Below are positions 36,877-45,696 of a DNA stretch of 60,331 nt, one piece after another. Under the pieces are notes generated by a model. The model was not told the origin of the DNA and did not search any database. It saw nothing but the letters and a program-made list of their open reading frames with translations. The stretch covers positions 1-60,331 of the forward strand of contig JAFIEG010000017.1 in the NCBI GenBank assembly GCA_020832665.1. Reading direction: 5' to 3'. The DNA is from Pararhodobacter sp. Lineage in GTDB: Bacteria; Pseudomonadota; Alphaproteobacteria; Rhodobacterales; Rhodobacteraceae. Position 1 is the stretch's first letter. Each line of letters opens with the position of its first letter. The position numbers and the translations under genes are program-made.

Positions 36877-38355
36877 GTGGACACCCTGTTTTCGGCCATC
36901 GAGATCCTTGCCCGCTGGGAGGTGCTGGCAGCACTGGTCATCGGCTCGGTGGGCGGGGTCATCATCGGCGCCATTCCCGGTGTCGGCCCGCCGGTGGCGA
37001 TTGCCATTGCCCTGCCCGCCACCTTCGCCTTTGACCCCATCGTGGGGCTGACCGCGCTTCTGGGCATTTATGGCTCGTCGATGTATGGCGGCGCCATCCC
37101 GGCGATATTGATCAACACGCCGGGCACGCCGGTCAACGCGCTGACCACCTATAACGGCTACCCGATGACACAGCGCGGACAAGCCGCGCGCGCACTGGGG
37201 CTGGCCTATGGCGCCTCGTTCATCGCTGGCGTGTTCTCGGTGCTGTGCCTGATCCTGCTGGCGCCGGTGCTGGCGGTGGTGGCGCCGATGTTCGGCTCGC
37301 GCGAGATCTTCCTTGCCGCGCTTCTGGGCATCGTGCTGGTGATCCTGGCCCATCGCGGGCAGGTGATCGCGGCGGGCATGATGGCCTTTTTCGGCATCTT
37401 CCTGGCCACGGTCGGCATGGAGCCGATCCGCTACACGCGCCGCTTCACCTTCGATCAGGGCTGGCTGGCGCAGGGCATCGACCTGATCGCGGTGGTGCTG
37501 GGGCTGTTTGCCATCAGCCAGGCGCTGGTGCTCCTGATCGAGCCCGACAAGCGCCCCAGCGCGGGGCGCGTTGCCGGCAGCATCTGGCAGGGGATGCGCG
37601 AGATATTGCAGCACAAGCGCGTGGCCGGGGTCTCTTCGGCGACCGGCACCACCATGGGCATCCTGCCCGGCGTCGGCGAGTTCACCGCGCAGTTCTTCAG
37701 CTACACCTACGCGATGAAGACCTCGAAAACGCCCGATGAGTTCGGCAAGGGCAGCCCCGAGGGGCTGATCGCCTCGGAAAGCGCCAACAACGCGGTGCCG
37801 GCGGCGGCGATGATCCCGCTTCTGGCACTGGGCATTCCGGGCGAGGCGCTGACCGCGATGATGCTCTCGGTGTTCTATGTGCACAATGTCGTGCCTGGAC
37901 CTGGGCTGTTTCAGAACAACATGGATTTCATCGTCGCGCTCTATCTGGCGCTCTTGCTGCTCAATATCGCGGTGGTGGCGTTCTTGCTGGTCTCGACCAA
38001 TGCGATCCTCAAGATCATCGAGATCCCGACAAGATTTCTGGGCGCGGCGGTGCTGGTGCTCAGCTTCGTGGGCGCCTATTCGATGCGCAACAGCCTGCTC
38101 GATGTCGCCGTCGCCGCCGGTTTCGGGGTGATCGGTTTCGTGCTGCGCAGGCTCGATCTGCCCATCGTGCCGATCATCCTGGGCATGGTGCTGGGCGACA
38201 TCATGGAAAACCGCCTGCGCACGGCGATGATGCGCGTCGATGGCCCGCTCGATTTCATCAGCCGGCCCATTGCCGCCGGCCTGTTCGCCCTGATCGTTCT
38301 GGTCATTGCGCTTCATCTGCGCACCGCCTGGCAGCAATCGCGCGGGCGGGTCTGA
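36877..38355 (+). CDS. tctA: Tripartite tricarboxylate transporter large membrane subunit
   Basis: This 492-aa protein starts at GTG 36877, with GAGGGGAAA 8-15 nt upstream; an ORF opening further upstream runs through tctB in another frame. Family signatures are GVIIGAIPGVGPPVAIAIALP, LLGIYGSSMYGGAIPAILINTPGTP and GILPGVGEFTAQFFSY, followed by EGLIASESANNAVPAAAMIPLLALGIPGEALTAMML. It has about 11-12 membrane helices and is the sodium- or proton-coupled channel subunit. It is the last gene of the cluster. Confidence 0.93.
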   Translation: MDTLFSAIEILARWEVLAALVIGSVGGVIIGAIPGVGPPVAIAIALPATFAFDPIVGLTALLGIYGSSMYGGAIPAILINTPGTPVNALTTYNGYPMTQRGQAARALGLAYGASFIAGVFSVLCLILLAPVLAVVAPMFGSREIFLAALLGIVLVILAHRGQVIAAGMMAFFGIFLATVGMEPIRYTRRFTFDQGWLAQGIDLIAVVLGLFAISQALVLLIEPDKRPSAGRVAGSIWQGMREILQHKRVAGVSSATGTTMGILPGVGEFTAQFFSYTYAMKTSKTPDEFGKGSPEGLIASESANNAVPAAAMIPLLALGIPGEALTAMMLSVFYVHNVVPGPGLFQNNMDFIVALYLALLLLNIAVVAFLLVSTNAILKIIEIPTRFLGAAVLVLSFVGAYSMRNSLLDVAVAAGFGVIGFVLRRLDLPIVPIILGMVLGDIMENRLRTAMMRVDGPLDFISRPIAAGLFALIVLVIALHLRTAWQQSRGRV

Positions 38356-38685
38356 CAGCGGGTTTGGTTGATCTGATCGCTCGCGGCGCTGGTATCGGGG
38401 GCACGCCGGCGCCCTGCCACCCGCAGGATGGGCAATAGTGCCCATCCTGCCAGTTCGTGGGCACGGGCGGCGCGGCTGCAACCATTTCACGCAGTTTTTC
38501 CTGTAAAGTCCGCCCGATCAGCGGCATAATGCCCGCAAAAGGGGCGCCCCGGCACCGGCTCGCTCTGGTGTCGGGGGCAACGGGTTCCTACATGGGGTGG
38601 GTGGCGATCCGCCATGCTGTGGCCACAAATAGCGGTTAACGGTCCCTGTGAAAAACCGCGCCCCGGCGCATGAGGCAGCGAAAAA
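38356..38685. repeat. 330-nt gap with a mosaic repeat including 26-nt palindrome copy 2 (38424-38449)
   Basis: After tctA comes GGGTTTGGTTGATCTGATCGC (split form of the block start), then a 26-nt palindrome, arm CAGGATGGGCAAT with 12 of 13 bases paired to the other arm, flanked by G/C. GGGCACGGGCGGCGCGG follows. It probably also ends the tct transcript. From 38470 to 38685 I see only short GC-rich dyads and the leader of the ABC gene; no ORF is supported. Confidence 0.6.
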
Positions 38686-39345
38686 ATGCTGGAATTCGAG
38701 CAAGTCAGCAAATCCTTCTGGACAGGAAAAACCCGCAAGGTGATCCTGCACGACGCCTCGTTTCGGATCGAAATGGGGCAGTCGATGGGTATTCTGGCGC
38801 CCAACGGCTCGGGCAAGACGACGATCATCAACATGATGGCGGGGCTGGAAAAGCCCGATGACGGGCTCATCAGCCGCCATTGCCGGGTATCGTTTCCGCT
38901 GGGTTTCATGGGAGGGATCAACCCGCGCCACAGCGCCACCGAGAATGCGCGCTACATCGCCCGGCTCTACCAGATCGACCCCGACGAGGTGGAGGCCTTC
39001 TGCCGCTGGCTGTGCGATATCGATGAGTATTTCGACATGCCGGTGGGCACATACAGCCAGGGCATGCGCGCGCGCTTTGCCTTTTCGCTGATGCTGTCGC
39101 TGGAATTCGATCTCTATCTGGTTGACGAGGGCATGCCGGCAACCACCGATGCCCGTTTCAACCGCCGCGCCGGTGCCATTCTCAAGGAACGGCTCGAACG
39201 CGCCACGGTTCTGGTGGTATCGCATCAGTCCGAGACACTCGAGCGTTATTGCAAGTCGGCGGCGGTGCTGCGCGACGGCAGGCTCAATTTTTTCGATACG
39301 CTCGAAGAAGCGAAGTACATGTATGACTACGAAACCGAGAGCTAG
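38686..39345 (+). CDS. Polysaccharide export ABC transporter ATPase (KpsT-like)
   Basis: This 219-aa ATPase has Walker A APNGSGKTT (38-46, with Ala for the usual first Gly), a signature YSQGMRARFAF (123-133) instead of LSGGQ, and Walker B FDLYLVDEG (141-149). The SxGM-type signature is usual for capsule and O-antigen exporters (KpsT, Wzt). It powers export of a polysaccharide through a KpsM-type permease, which is not in this window. The next gene, a co-polymerase/export protein, overlaps by 23 nt. Confidence 0.88.
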   Translation: MLEFEQVSKSFWTGKTRKVILHDASFRIEMGQSMGILAPNGSGKTTIINMMAGLEKPDDGLISRHCRVSFPLGFMGGINPRHSATENARYIARLYQIDPDEVEAFCRWLCDIDEYFDMPVGTYSQGMRARFAFSLMLSLEFDLYLVDEGMPATTDARFNRRAGAILKERLERATVLVVSHQSETLERYCKSAAVLRDGRLNFFDTLEEAKYMYDYETES

Positions 39346-41569
39346 ACGTTTCCGCCTGCGCCTGTCGTCGGAAGAAGGCGAGACGCCGCCGCCCAGCGTT
39401 GCCCCGCAGCGCGCCGAGCAGGCGGGCGCACAGGCAACGCAGGCACAGGCAACGCGGGCCCCGGCCGGCAGGCAGGCCACAACGCGGGCGCCGCAACCGG
39501 CGTCGGCGCAGCCTGCTGCTGCGCGCAGCGGTGCCGGTGCCAGTGCCGGCGCCTCGGCCCGGCCTCCCAGCCAGCCCGCTCGCGCTTCCTCCGCAAGCGC
39601 AGCGCAAGACGATACCGCACGCGCCCTCGCCGCCAGCGGCCTGGCCGATGAGGATGCACCCGGCGTGCGCCTGCTGCGCCCGGTCGAACGGCGGCAGGCG
39701 CCGGCAGCGAATGACCGCGCGCGCAACGCCCCGGTCGGGAATTCGTCGCCGCGCAACCGGCCCGAAGCCGCGCACCCTCAGGGCCAGCGCCCGGCCGCAG
39801 CCGCCGTACCCGAGGCAAGGACGCCTCGGAAACCGACGCCGGCAGCCCCAAGGCAAGGCGCAACCGGTGCCGGCACCGCCCCAAAGGCCGCGCGACCCGC
39901 CGCCGGGAGCGGCGCCACCAAGGGCACTGCGGCGCAGGACAAGGGGGCAGCGCAGCGCAACGCGGCACAAGGACAGGGCGCGCAAGGCCAGCGCGTCGCC
40001 GGCAGAGGCGAGCATGGCGCCGATGTCACCGGCTCGGCGCGCGCCGAAGCCGAGAACGAGGCGCTCAGGAACGAGGGTCTGACGGCACATCAGTTGCGCC
40101 TGGCCATGCGCATTGCCCAGCGCCAGGGAATCAAGGCCAGTTCGGGGATCGAGGCGGTGCGCCTCTTGCGCGAGCGCGGCATCGACCCGTTCGAGACTTC
40201 GAAGCTGCTCGAGAGCGACACATTGCCCGCCCCGATCGGAGCCGGGCAGGGCATTGCCGGGCAGGATGAGGCAAACGATGCCGAATCCGGAGAAAACGCC
40301 ACGACCGGGCGGGCGCTGACGACAACCGAGCAACCGGCCCTGCCGCGCACAAGGCGCCAGCCCCCGCCCCCGGCGCAGACCGAGGCGCGCAACACCCAGC
40401 CCGCGGTATCGCAGCGCCGCAACCAGGAAATCGCACGCATCCAGACCGATATCGTGCGCCGCCGCCGCCGCCGCCTGGCGTTGCTGGCAAGCCGGCTTCT
40501 GGTCTTCGTGATCCTGCCGACATTGCTGACGGCGTGGTATTTCTACCGCATCGCGACGCCGCTTTACGCCACCAACACCGAATTCGTCATCCAGCAGGCC
40601 GATTCGGCCAGCCCTTCGGCGCCGGGCATGGGCGGGCTCTTCGCCGGCACCGGGCTGGCCACCTCGCAGGATTCGGTCACCGTGCAAAGCTATCTGCAAT
40701 CGCGCGAGGCGATGCGCCGGCTCGATGCCGAAGAAGGCTTCAAGGACCATTTCCGCGATTCGCGTATCGACCCGATACGCCGGCTGTCGCTCGATGCCAG
40801 CGACGAGGCCGCCTATCGCCTTTACCGACGCCATGTACAGATCAGCTATGACCCCACCGAGGGGGTGGTGCGCATGGAAGTCATCGCCGCCGACCCCGAA
40901 ACCAGCGAGCGCTTCTCGCGGGCGCTGATCGGATTTGCCGAGGAACAGGTCGACCGGCTGACCCAGCGCCTGCGCGACAACCAGATGCGCGATGCCGAGG
41001 AAAGCTTCCAGCGCGCCGAGGAACGCAACAACGAGGCGCAGATGCGCGTGCTCGAATTGCAGGAGCGCTACCAGGTGCTTTCCAGCGAGGTCGAGGTGAG
41101 CCTGCTCACCCAGCAGATCACCACGCTCGAAGGGCAGCTCAATCAGGAACGGCTGGCGCTGGAGGATCTGCGCGCCAACCCGCGCCCCAACCAGGCGCGT
41201 GTCGCCCAGGTCGAGCGCCGCATCGCCGCGCTGGAAAGCCAGATCGGCTCGCTGCGCGCCATGCTCACCGAGGGCAGCGCGGGCGGCATGTCGCTGGCGC
41301 GCGTGCAGCGCGAGCTGGCCATGGCCGAGGCCGATGTGCAGACCCGCCAGCTCCTGCTTACCCAGGCACTGCAACAACTGGAAGCCGCGCGTGTCGAGGC
41401 CAGCCGCCAGGTGCGCTACCTGTCGATGGGCGTCAGCCCGGTGGCGCCTGACGAGTCGACCTATCCGCGCCGGTTCGAGAATACCGCGCTCGCCTTCCTG
41501 ATCTTCGGCGGCATTTATCTGATGTTCTCGATGACCGTCTCGATCCTGCGCGAGCAGGTCACCTCCTGA
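39323..41569 (+). CDS. Capsule polysaccharide export inner-membrane protein (KpsE/PCP-like) with long disordered N-terminus
   Basis: This 748-aa protein starts at ATG 39323 within the 3' end of the ATPase gene. Residues 1 to about 230 are Ala/Gln/Pro/Arg-rich and low complexity. A conserved helical block follows (TAHQLRLAMRIAQRQGIKA, then AVRLLRERGIDPF). The first membrane helix lies at about 384-404 (LALLASRLLVFVILPTLL), then a periplasmic coiled coil (AEESFQRAEERNNEAQMRVL and similar). The second helix is at about 722-742. Two helices around a coiled coil is the polysaccharide co-polymerase plan. It should bridge the ABC exporter to the outer-membrane channel. Confidence 0.8.
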   Translation: MTTKPRARRFRLRLSSEEGETPPPSVAPQRAEQAGAQATQAQATRAPAGRQATTRAPQPASAQPAAARSGAGASAGASARPPSQPARASSASAAQDDTARALAASGLADEDAPGVRLLRPVERRQAPAANDRARNAPVGNSSPRNRPEAAHPQGQRPAAAAVPEARTPRKPTPAAPRQGATGAGTAPKAARPAAGSGATKGTAAQDKGAAQRNAAQGQGAQGQRVAGRGEHGADVTGSARAEAENEALRNEGLTAHQLRLAMRIAQRQGIKASSGIEAVRLLRERGIDPFETSKLLESDTLPAPIGAGQGIAGQDEANDAESGENATTGRALTTTEQPALPRTRRQPPPPAQTEARNTQPAVSQRRNQEIARIQTDIVRRRRRRLALLASRLLVFVILPTLLTAWYFYRIATPLYATNTEFVIQQADSASPSAPGMGGLFAGTGLATSQDSVTVQSYLQSREAMRRLDAEEGFKDHFRDSRIDPIRRLSLDASDEAAYRLYRRHVQISYDPTEGVVRMEVIAADPETSERFSRALIGFAEEQVDRLTQRLRDNQMRDAEESFQRAEERNNEAQMRVLELQERYQVLSSEVEVSLLTQQITTLEGQLNQERLALEDLRANPRPNQARVAQVERRIAALESQIGSLRAMLTEGSAGGMSLARVQRELAMAEADVQTRQLLLTQALQQLEAARVEASRQVRYLSMGVSPVAPDESTYPRRFENTALAFLIFGGIYLMFSMTVSILREQVTS

Positions 41570-41588
41570 GCCGGCAGGCAACTGGGTG

Positions 41589-41636
41589 ACACCGGTTCCG
41601 GTTGCTTGGCTCGGCTCACCGCACGGGCGGCGAGCC
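41589..41636. repeat. Mosaic repeat start after the capsule export gene
   Basis: ACACCGGTTCCGGTTGCTTG (41589-41608) is followed by GCACGGGCGGCGAG, resembling the block starts at 26007 and 54831 and the GC-rich tail at 38455. It lies in the 165-nt gap before the DUF1993 gene. Confidence 0.4.
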
Positions 41637-41734
41637 CGTCGTAGCAGGTAGCGGCGCGGCGGAAGCAGGGTTTGCCTTCCTGGCGATCGCGCCGCACGCG
41701 CGACAGGCTTCAGTTTTATCGAAAGCGGAAGGCA

Positions 41735-42259
41735 ATGCAGACATCACTTTACAACCTCAGCGTGCCGACCTTCCTGCAAACCGTAAGATCCGTGGGCGGC
41801 TTTCTCGAGCGTGCGGCCGCCCATTTTTCACACAACGGTGTCGAACCCGACGATTTCGTGAATGCCCGCCTCTTTGACGACATGGCCCCATTTCATTTCC
41901 AGATCGAGGCGGCATGGCATCATTCCGTGTGGGGGGTCGAGGCGCTCAAATCCGGTGCGTTCACCCCTCCTGCCTTGGTCGGACCTGTTCCCTTCGCTGA
42001 CCTGCAGACGATGATCGCCAAGGCAGAAACCGCGCTGGAGGCATTCGTCCCCGAAGAGATAAACGGCTGCGCGGGCAAGCTCCTGGACCTGCAGATCGGC
42101 CCGCGACGGCTTGCTTTCACGCCAGAGACCTTCATTCTCTCCTTCTCTCTGCCAAACTTCCATTTCCACGCCGTCACCGCATACAACATCCTGCGCTCGC
42201 GAGGCGTGCCGCTCGGCAAACGCGACTACGAGGGTCGGCTGCGCACCAGTTCGTTCTGA
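41735..42259 (+). CDS. DUF1993-family protein
   Basis: This 174-aa protein begins MQTSLYNLSVPTFLQTVRS, the typical DUF1993 start, and has FHFQIEAAWHHSVWGVEALKSG and FSLPNFHFHAVTAYNILRSRGVPLGKRDYEG with conserved His residues. The family resembles DinB-like four-helix metal proteins; no function is established. It is a single gene between intergenic regions. Its base composition looks slightly less GC-rich than the neighbours. Confidence 0.85.
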   Translation: MQTSLYNLSVPTFLQTVRSVGGFLERAAAHFSHNGVEPDDFVNARLFDDMAPFHFQIEAAWHHSVWGVEALKSGAFTPPALVGPVPFADLQTMIAKAETALEAFVPEEINGCAGKLLDLQIGPRRLAFTPETFILSFSLPNFHFHAVTAYNILRSRGVPLGKRDYEGRLRTSSF

Positions 42260-42689
42260 GCCGGAATTCGGTCGCCAGGAAATGGGCCGTTGCCACCTGA
42301 ACAACGCGATGACACGCCTTTTGTGGGTTCACTGCCTGCGCGATGACCCGCTCGCGCCGCAGTTAGGGCAATCCGCGCGCGCCCGGCTTCCGGCGCCGCG
42401 ACGGCAGGTACGGAAAAAAACACGTCATACCGCCTGACCGAAACCCGGGCGAAATCCGTTTCGCCGCGCGGCGCCCTGGCAGATTGTTTTCACCCACAGC
42501 GCACCAGCGCCGGAACGCCTGTTCCCCGCGCCGGCGTGCCCGCGCGCGTCGGGCGGCTTGCCGGCAAGCGCCGCAGGGGCCAGATCAGGGCCAGATTACC
42601 GGCAAGCGCCATCGCTCCGGCTCGCCCGGGTGGCGCAAACTGCCGTCCAATTGTCCATACCGTATCTGATCGCCAGCAAGGATAACGCC
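42260..42689. other. 430-nt gap without a supported gene
   Basis: The gap contains the perfect palindrome CTTGCCGGCAAG (42557-42568). It also has a direct repeat, CCGGCAAGCGCC, at 42561-42572 and 42599-42610, with GGGCCAGAT repeated between the copies. These 38-bp-spaced repeats lie 80-130 nt before the rhodanese gene and may be operator sites. The rest shows no coding potential I trust. Confidence 0.4.
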
Positions 42690-43655
42690 ATGTCCCGCCT
42701 ATCACCGCGCAAGACCGCCCTCACCCTGACGCTTTCAACCGCCCTGGCCACCGCCGGCGCCGCGCTGCCCGCGCTGGCCGCGCCCGAAGGCTGGCAGCCG
42801 CTTCTGGAGCCGGCCGCGCTGGCCGCGCTTCTCGATGCGCATGGCGAGGACATCCGCATCGTGCATGTCACCGGCGATTTCGGCGCCGGGCACATTCCCG
42901 GCGCCGGCCACGCGCCCTATCCGCAATGGCGCTCTGGCCCCGAAAACCCCGGCGCGCTGCGCTCGCCCGAGCATTTTGCCGATCTGGCGCGCGATCTGGG
43001 CCTGACCCATGACACCCCGACCGTGGTCGTGCATGGCGGCGCCAACCCCACAGACATGGGCGCCGCGGCGCGCGTCTACTGGACGCTGCGCTCGCTCGGG
43101 GTCGAGGATCTGGCGCTGCTCAATGGCGGTTTCGCCGCCTGGGCCGAGGCCGGCCTGCCGGTGGCCACCGAACCCGTCGAGATCGCACCCAGCGAGACGG
43201 CGTTCGAATGGCGCGACGACTGGCGCGTTTCCACCGACGAGGTGGTGTCGCTGGTCGAGGCCGGCGATGCGCGGCTGATCGATGCCCGCCCGAATGATTT
43301 CTTCACCGGGCTGCAATGGACGATCGCGGCTCCGGGCACCATCCGCAACTCCAGCAGCCTGACTTTCGAGCAGTTCTTCGAGGGCAACCGCATGCAGGGC
43401 GCCGAAGTGATCCGCGAGATCGCGGCGCGCGAGGGCTTCACCGATGCGCCGCTGACGGTGAGCTTTTGCAACACCGGGCACTGGGCGGCGATCAACTGGT
43501 TCGCTCTCAGCGAACTGGCGCAAGTGCCGCAAACCCGGCTTTACCCCGAAAGCATGGCCGAATACGCCGCGCTGGGCCACCCGCTCGACAACGCGCCCAA
43601 TCGTCTGGTCTATTACTGGCGTGTAACAGCGAACTGGGTGTCGGATCTCTTCTGA
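42690..43655 (+). CDS. Exported two-domain rhodanese (sulfurtransferase)
   Basis: This 321-aa protein has a signal peptide (ALTLTLSTALATAGAALPALA, cleavage near residue 30). Two rhodanese domains follow. The first (about 35-155) has VVVHGGANPTDMGAAARVYWTLR and no active-site Cys. The second carries C260 in VSFCNTGHWAAI, the expected persulfide-forming loop. It likely moves sulfane sulfur, for example from thiosulfate, in the periplasm. It overlaps the YeeE/TsuA-like transporter start by one base (TGATG), so the two work together. Confidence 0.85.
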   Translation: MSRLSPRKTALTLTLSTALATAGAALPALAAPEGWQPLLEPAALAALLDAHGEDIRIVHVTGDFGAGHIPGAGHAPYPQWRSGPENPGALRSPEHFADLARDLGLTHDTPTVVVHGGANPTDMGAAARVYWTLRSLGVEDLALLNGGFAAWAEAGLPVATEPVEIAPSETAFEWRDDWRVSTDEVVSLVEAGDARLIDARPNDFFTGLQWTIAAPGTIRNSSSLTFEQFFEGNRMQGAEVIREIAAREGFTDAPLTVSFCNTGHWAAINWFALSELAQVPQTRLYPESMAEYAALGHPLDNAPNRLVYYWRVTANWVSDLF

Positions 43656-44776
43656 TGCAGCGCGGACGTATCGGGCTTTTCATTACCGGGCTGGGGCTGG
43701 TGGTGGCGGTCACGCTCGCCGCCGGCCCCCGCGCGGGGCTTCTGGTGGCGCTGGGGCTGGGCTTCGGGCTGGTGCTCGAAGGGCTGCGTTTTGGCTTCGC
43801 CGGCCCCTGGCGCCAACTTATCGCTGAACGCGACGGGCGCGGGCTCAACGCGCAACTTCTGGCCATCGGCCTGGCCGCCGCGGTCAGCTTTCCGCTGCTG
43901 GCGGCAGCGCCGGGCGAGTTGATGGGCGCCCATGCCCCGGTCGGCACCGGCATGATTCTGGGGGCCTTTGTGTTTGGCGCGGCGATGCAGCTGGTGATGG
44001 GCTGCGGCTCGGGCACGCTGGTCAATGCCGGCTCGGGCAACCTGATCGGGCTGGTGGCGCTGGTGGGCTTCATCGCCGGCAGCTTTCTGGGCACGCTGCA
44101 TCTGGGCTTCTGGCTGGGGCTGGGCAGCCTGCCGGTGATCTCGGCGCAGGGCTTTGCGGGCGCGCAGGGCGGGCTGTGGCTGACGCTGGCGGCGCTGGTG
44201 GCGGTGGCGGCGCTGATCGCCTTTCGCTCGGCGCCGGGCAAGCGGCTGCCGCAACGGCGGTTGCTCTGGGCGGCGGCGCTGATTGCGGTGCTGGCGGTGC
44301 TCAACCTCGTTGTCGCCGGCCAACCCTGGGGCATCGTCTACGGGCTGGGGCTTTGGGGCGCGAAGCTGGCGCAGGCCGGCGGCGCCGATGTTGCCGCCAC
44401 GGCCTTCTGGGCGGCGCAGGGCAATGCCGCGCGGCTTGATGCCAGCATCCTCACCGATGTCACCTCGCTCACCAATATCGGGCTGATCGCCGGCGCGTTT
44501 CTGGTCATGCGCTGGCGGGCCGATCCCGGCGCGCCGGTGGCGCCGCTGGCCTGGCGCGGCTGGGCCGGGGTGCTGGTCGCCGGGCTGGTGCTGGGCTACA
44601 GCGCGCGTATGGCGTTCGGCTGCAATGTCGGCGCATTCTTCAGCGGCATCTCCACCGGTAGCCTGCATGGCTGGGTGTGGTTTGCCGCCGCGCTTGCCGG
44701 CTCGGTCGTCGGGCTGAAACTGCGCCCCCTGGTGCTTGTGCCCGCCGGTGGCGGGCAAAGGGGGGCCGCAGCATGA
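43655..44776 (+). CDS. YeeE/YedE (TsuA-like) sulfur-compound transporter
   Basis: This 373-aa polytopic protein has about ten hydrophobic helices. It has the conserved half-channel cysteines C117 in MGCGSGTLVNAGSGN and C323 in FGCNVGAFFSGISTGSLHGW. TsuA-type members import thiosulfate using these thiols. The coupled periplasmic rhodanese supports sulfane-sulfur traffic. A small membrane gene overlaps its stop by 4 nt. Confidence 0.87.
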   Translation: MQRGRIGLFITGLGLVVAVTLAAGPRAGLLVALGLGFGLVLEGLRFGFAGPWRQLIAERDGRGLNAQLLAIGLAAAVSFPLLAAAPGELMGAHAPVGTGMILGAFVFGAAMQLVMGCGSGTLVNAGSGNLIGLVALVGFIAGSFLGTLHLGFWLGLGSLPVISAQGFAGAQGGLWLTLAALVAVAALIAFRSAPGKRLPQRRLLWAAALIAVLAVLNLVVAGQPWGIVYGLGLWGAKLAQAGGADVAATAFWAAQGNAARLDASILTDVTSLTNIGLIAGAFLVMRWRADPGAPVAPLAWRGWAGVLVAGLVLGYSARMAFGCNVGAFFSGISTGSLHGWVWFAAALAGSVVGLKLRPLVLVPAGGGQRGAAA

Positions 44777-44958
44777 GCACCGCCCCCGCCCCCCGCCTGA
44801 CCCGCCCGCGCGTCGGCCTTCTGGCGCTGGCGCTGGTTGCCACGGTAATCGCCTTCGATGCCGTGCGCTCGGGTCTGCCCGACCCGTTTCGCACCCCGCC
44901 GCCAGTGGCGCTGGGCTCGGGCGCGGCACCGGACGGGGCGCATTGTACCGCGCCCTGA
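44773..44958 (+). CDS. Small membrane protein downstream of the YeeE-like gene (61 aa)
   Basis: ATG 44773 overlaps the transporter stop (ATGA). The protein has a basic N-terminus, one helix (VGLLALALVATVIAFDAV) and a short Pro-rich tail ending near a Cys (GAHCTAP). I do not recognise it. Tight coupling supports a real gene linked to the sulfur transporter. Confidence 0.55.
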   Translation: MSTAPAPRLTRPRVGLLALALVATVIAFDAVRSGLPDPFRTPPPVALGSGAAPDGAHCTAP

Positions 44959-45052
44959 GCCGGCACGGCACCGCCGGCCTTTGAAAAATCACTGGCAGCC
45001 GGCACCAGCAGCCGTTAGGCTTGCCCCTGTCAGCAATTCAAGGGAGCAAGCT

Positions 45053-45613
45053 ATGCGTCTGATGAAGGTAGCCGTGGTCGGTGCCGCACTCGCCCTCAGC
45101 GGCTGTATCGACATGGAAATGGACACCGCCATTCTCGGCCCGGATCAGGTGCGCGTGAGCGGCTACATGCAGGTCAATCGCGACATGATCGACATGATGG
45201 GCGGCGCCGATGAGTTCTGCCCCGAGGACGAGGGCGGCACGCTCGAGATGACCGAAACCCACGCCCGCTGCAACATGCTGATGGAGGGTACCATCGAGGA
45301 AGTCTTCGAAGGCGACGAGGACGCCCCCACCGTCGTCGATCTGGGCGATGGCACCGTGCGGGTGAGCATGCCGATGGAAGATTTCACCAGCGAGATGGAC
45401 GAGATGGGCGCCGACCCGGCGATGATGGCGATGTTCCGCCCGATGATGGAGGGCCACCGCATCACGATGAGCATTTCGGGCGCCGAGATCGTCTCGACGA
45501 ATGGCACGCTGTCGGATGACCGCACCCGCGCTTCGATCAGCTTCCTGCTTACCGATCTTCTGGGCGAGGAACACGACCTGCCCGATGTGTTCGAGGCGGT
45601 TGTGCGTTACTGA
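45053..45613 (+). CDS. Lipoprotein of unknown function
   Basis: This 186-aa protein has a lipoprotein signal with lipobox LSGC (C18), so it is lipid-anchored in the cell envelope. The mature part is acidic and Met-rich (NRDMIDMMGGADEF, then DPAMMAMFRPMMEG) with two further Cys (FCPEDE and ARCNML). The Met/Cys content might suit copper binding, but no known motif is present. AGGGAG precedes ATG 45053. A strong terminator follows. Confidence 0.75.
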   Translation: MRLMKVAVVGAALALSGCIDMEMDTAILGPDQVRVSGYMQVNRDMIDMMGGADEFCPEDEGGTLEMTETHARCNMLMEGTIEEVFEGDEDAPTVVDLGDGTVRVSMPMEDFTSEMDEMGADPAMMAMFRPMMEGHRITMSISGAEIVSTNGTLSDDRTRASISFLLTDLLGEEHDLPDVFEAVVRY

Positions 45614-45640
45614 GCCGCCCCGTCAGGGCATTAAAGAAAG

Positions 45641-45674
45641 GGCGCGCGCCGGAGCATCCGGCGCGCGCCTTTTT
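45641..45674. terminator. Strong bidirectional terminator between convergent genes
   Basis: The 13-bp perfect stem GGCGCGCGCCGGA (45641-45653) / TCCGGCGCGCGCC (45657-45669) has a GCA loop. TTTTT follows on the plus strand and CTTTCTTTAA on the minus strand. It separates the lipoprotein gene from the convergent FAD dehydrogenase gene. Confidence 0.9.
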
Positions 45675-45696
45675 CGCCTTGCAGTCGCCCGCGCGC

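Noticed and set aside
39284-41581. 765-aa minus-strand frame opposite the capsule export gene
   Set aside because: The plus-strand frame has membrane helices, a coiled coil and coupling to the ATPase; the opposite frame has none.
42484-42669. 61-aa Arg/Ala-rich frame before the rhodanese gene
   Set aside because: Composition is typical of a random GC-rich frame; the region has repeats and likely promoter sequence.
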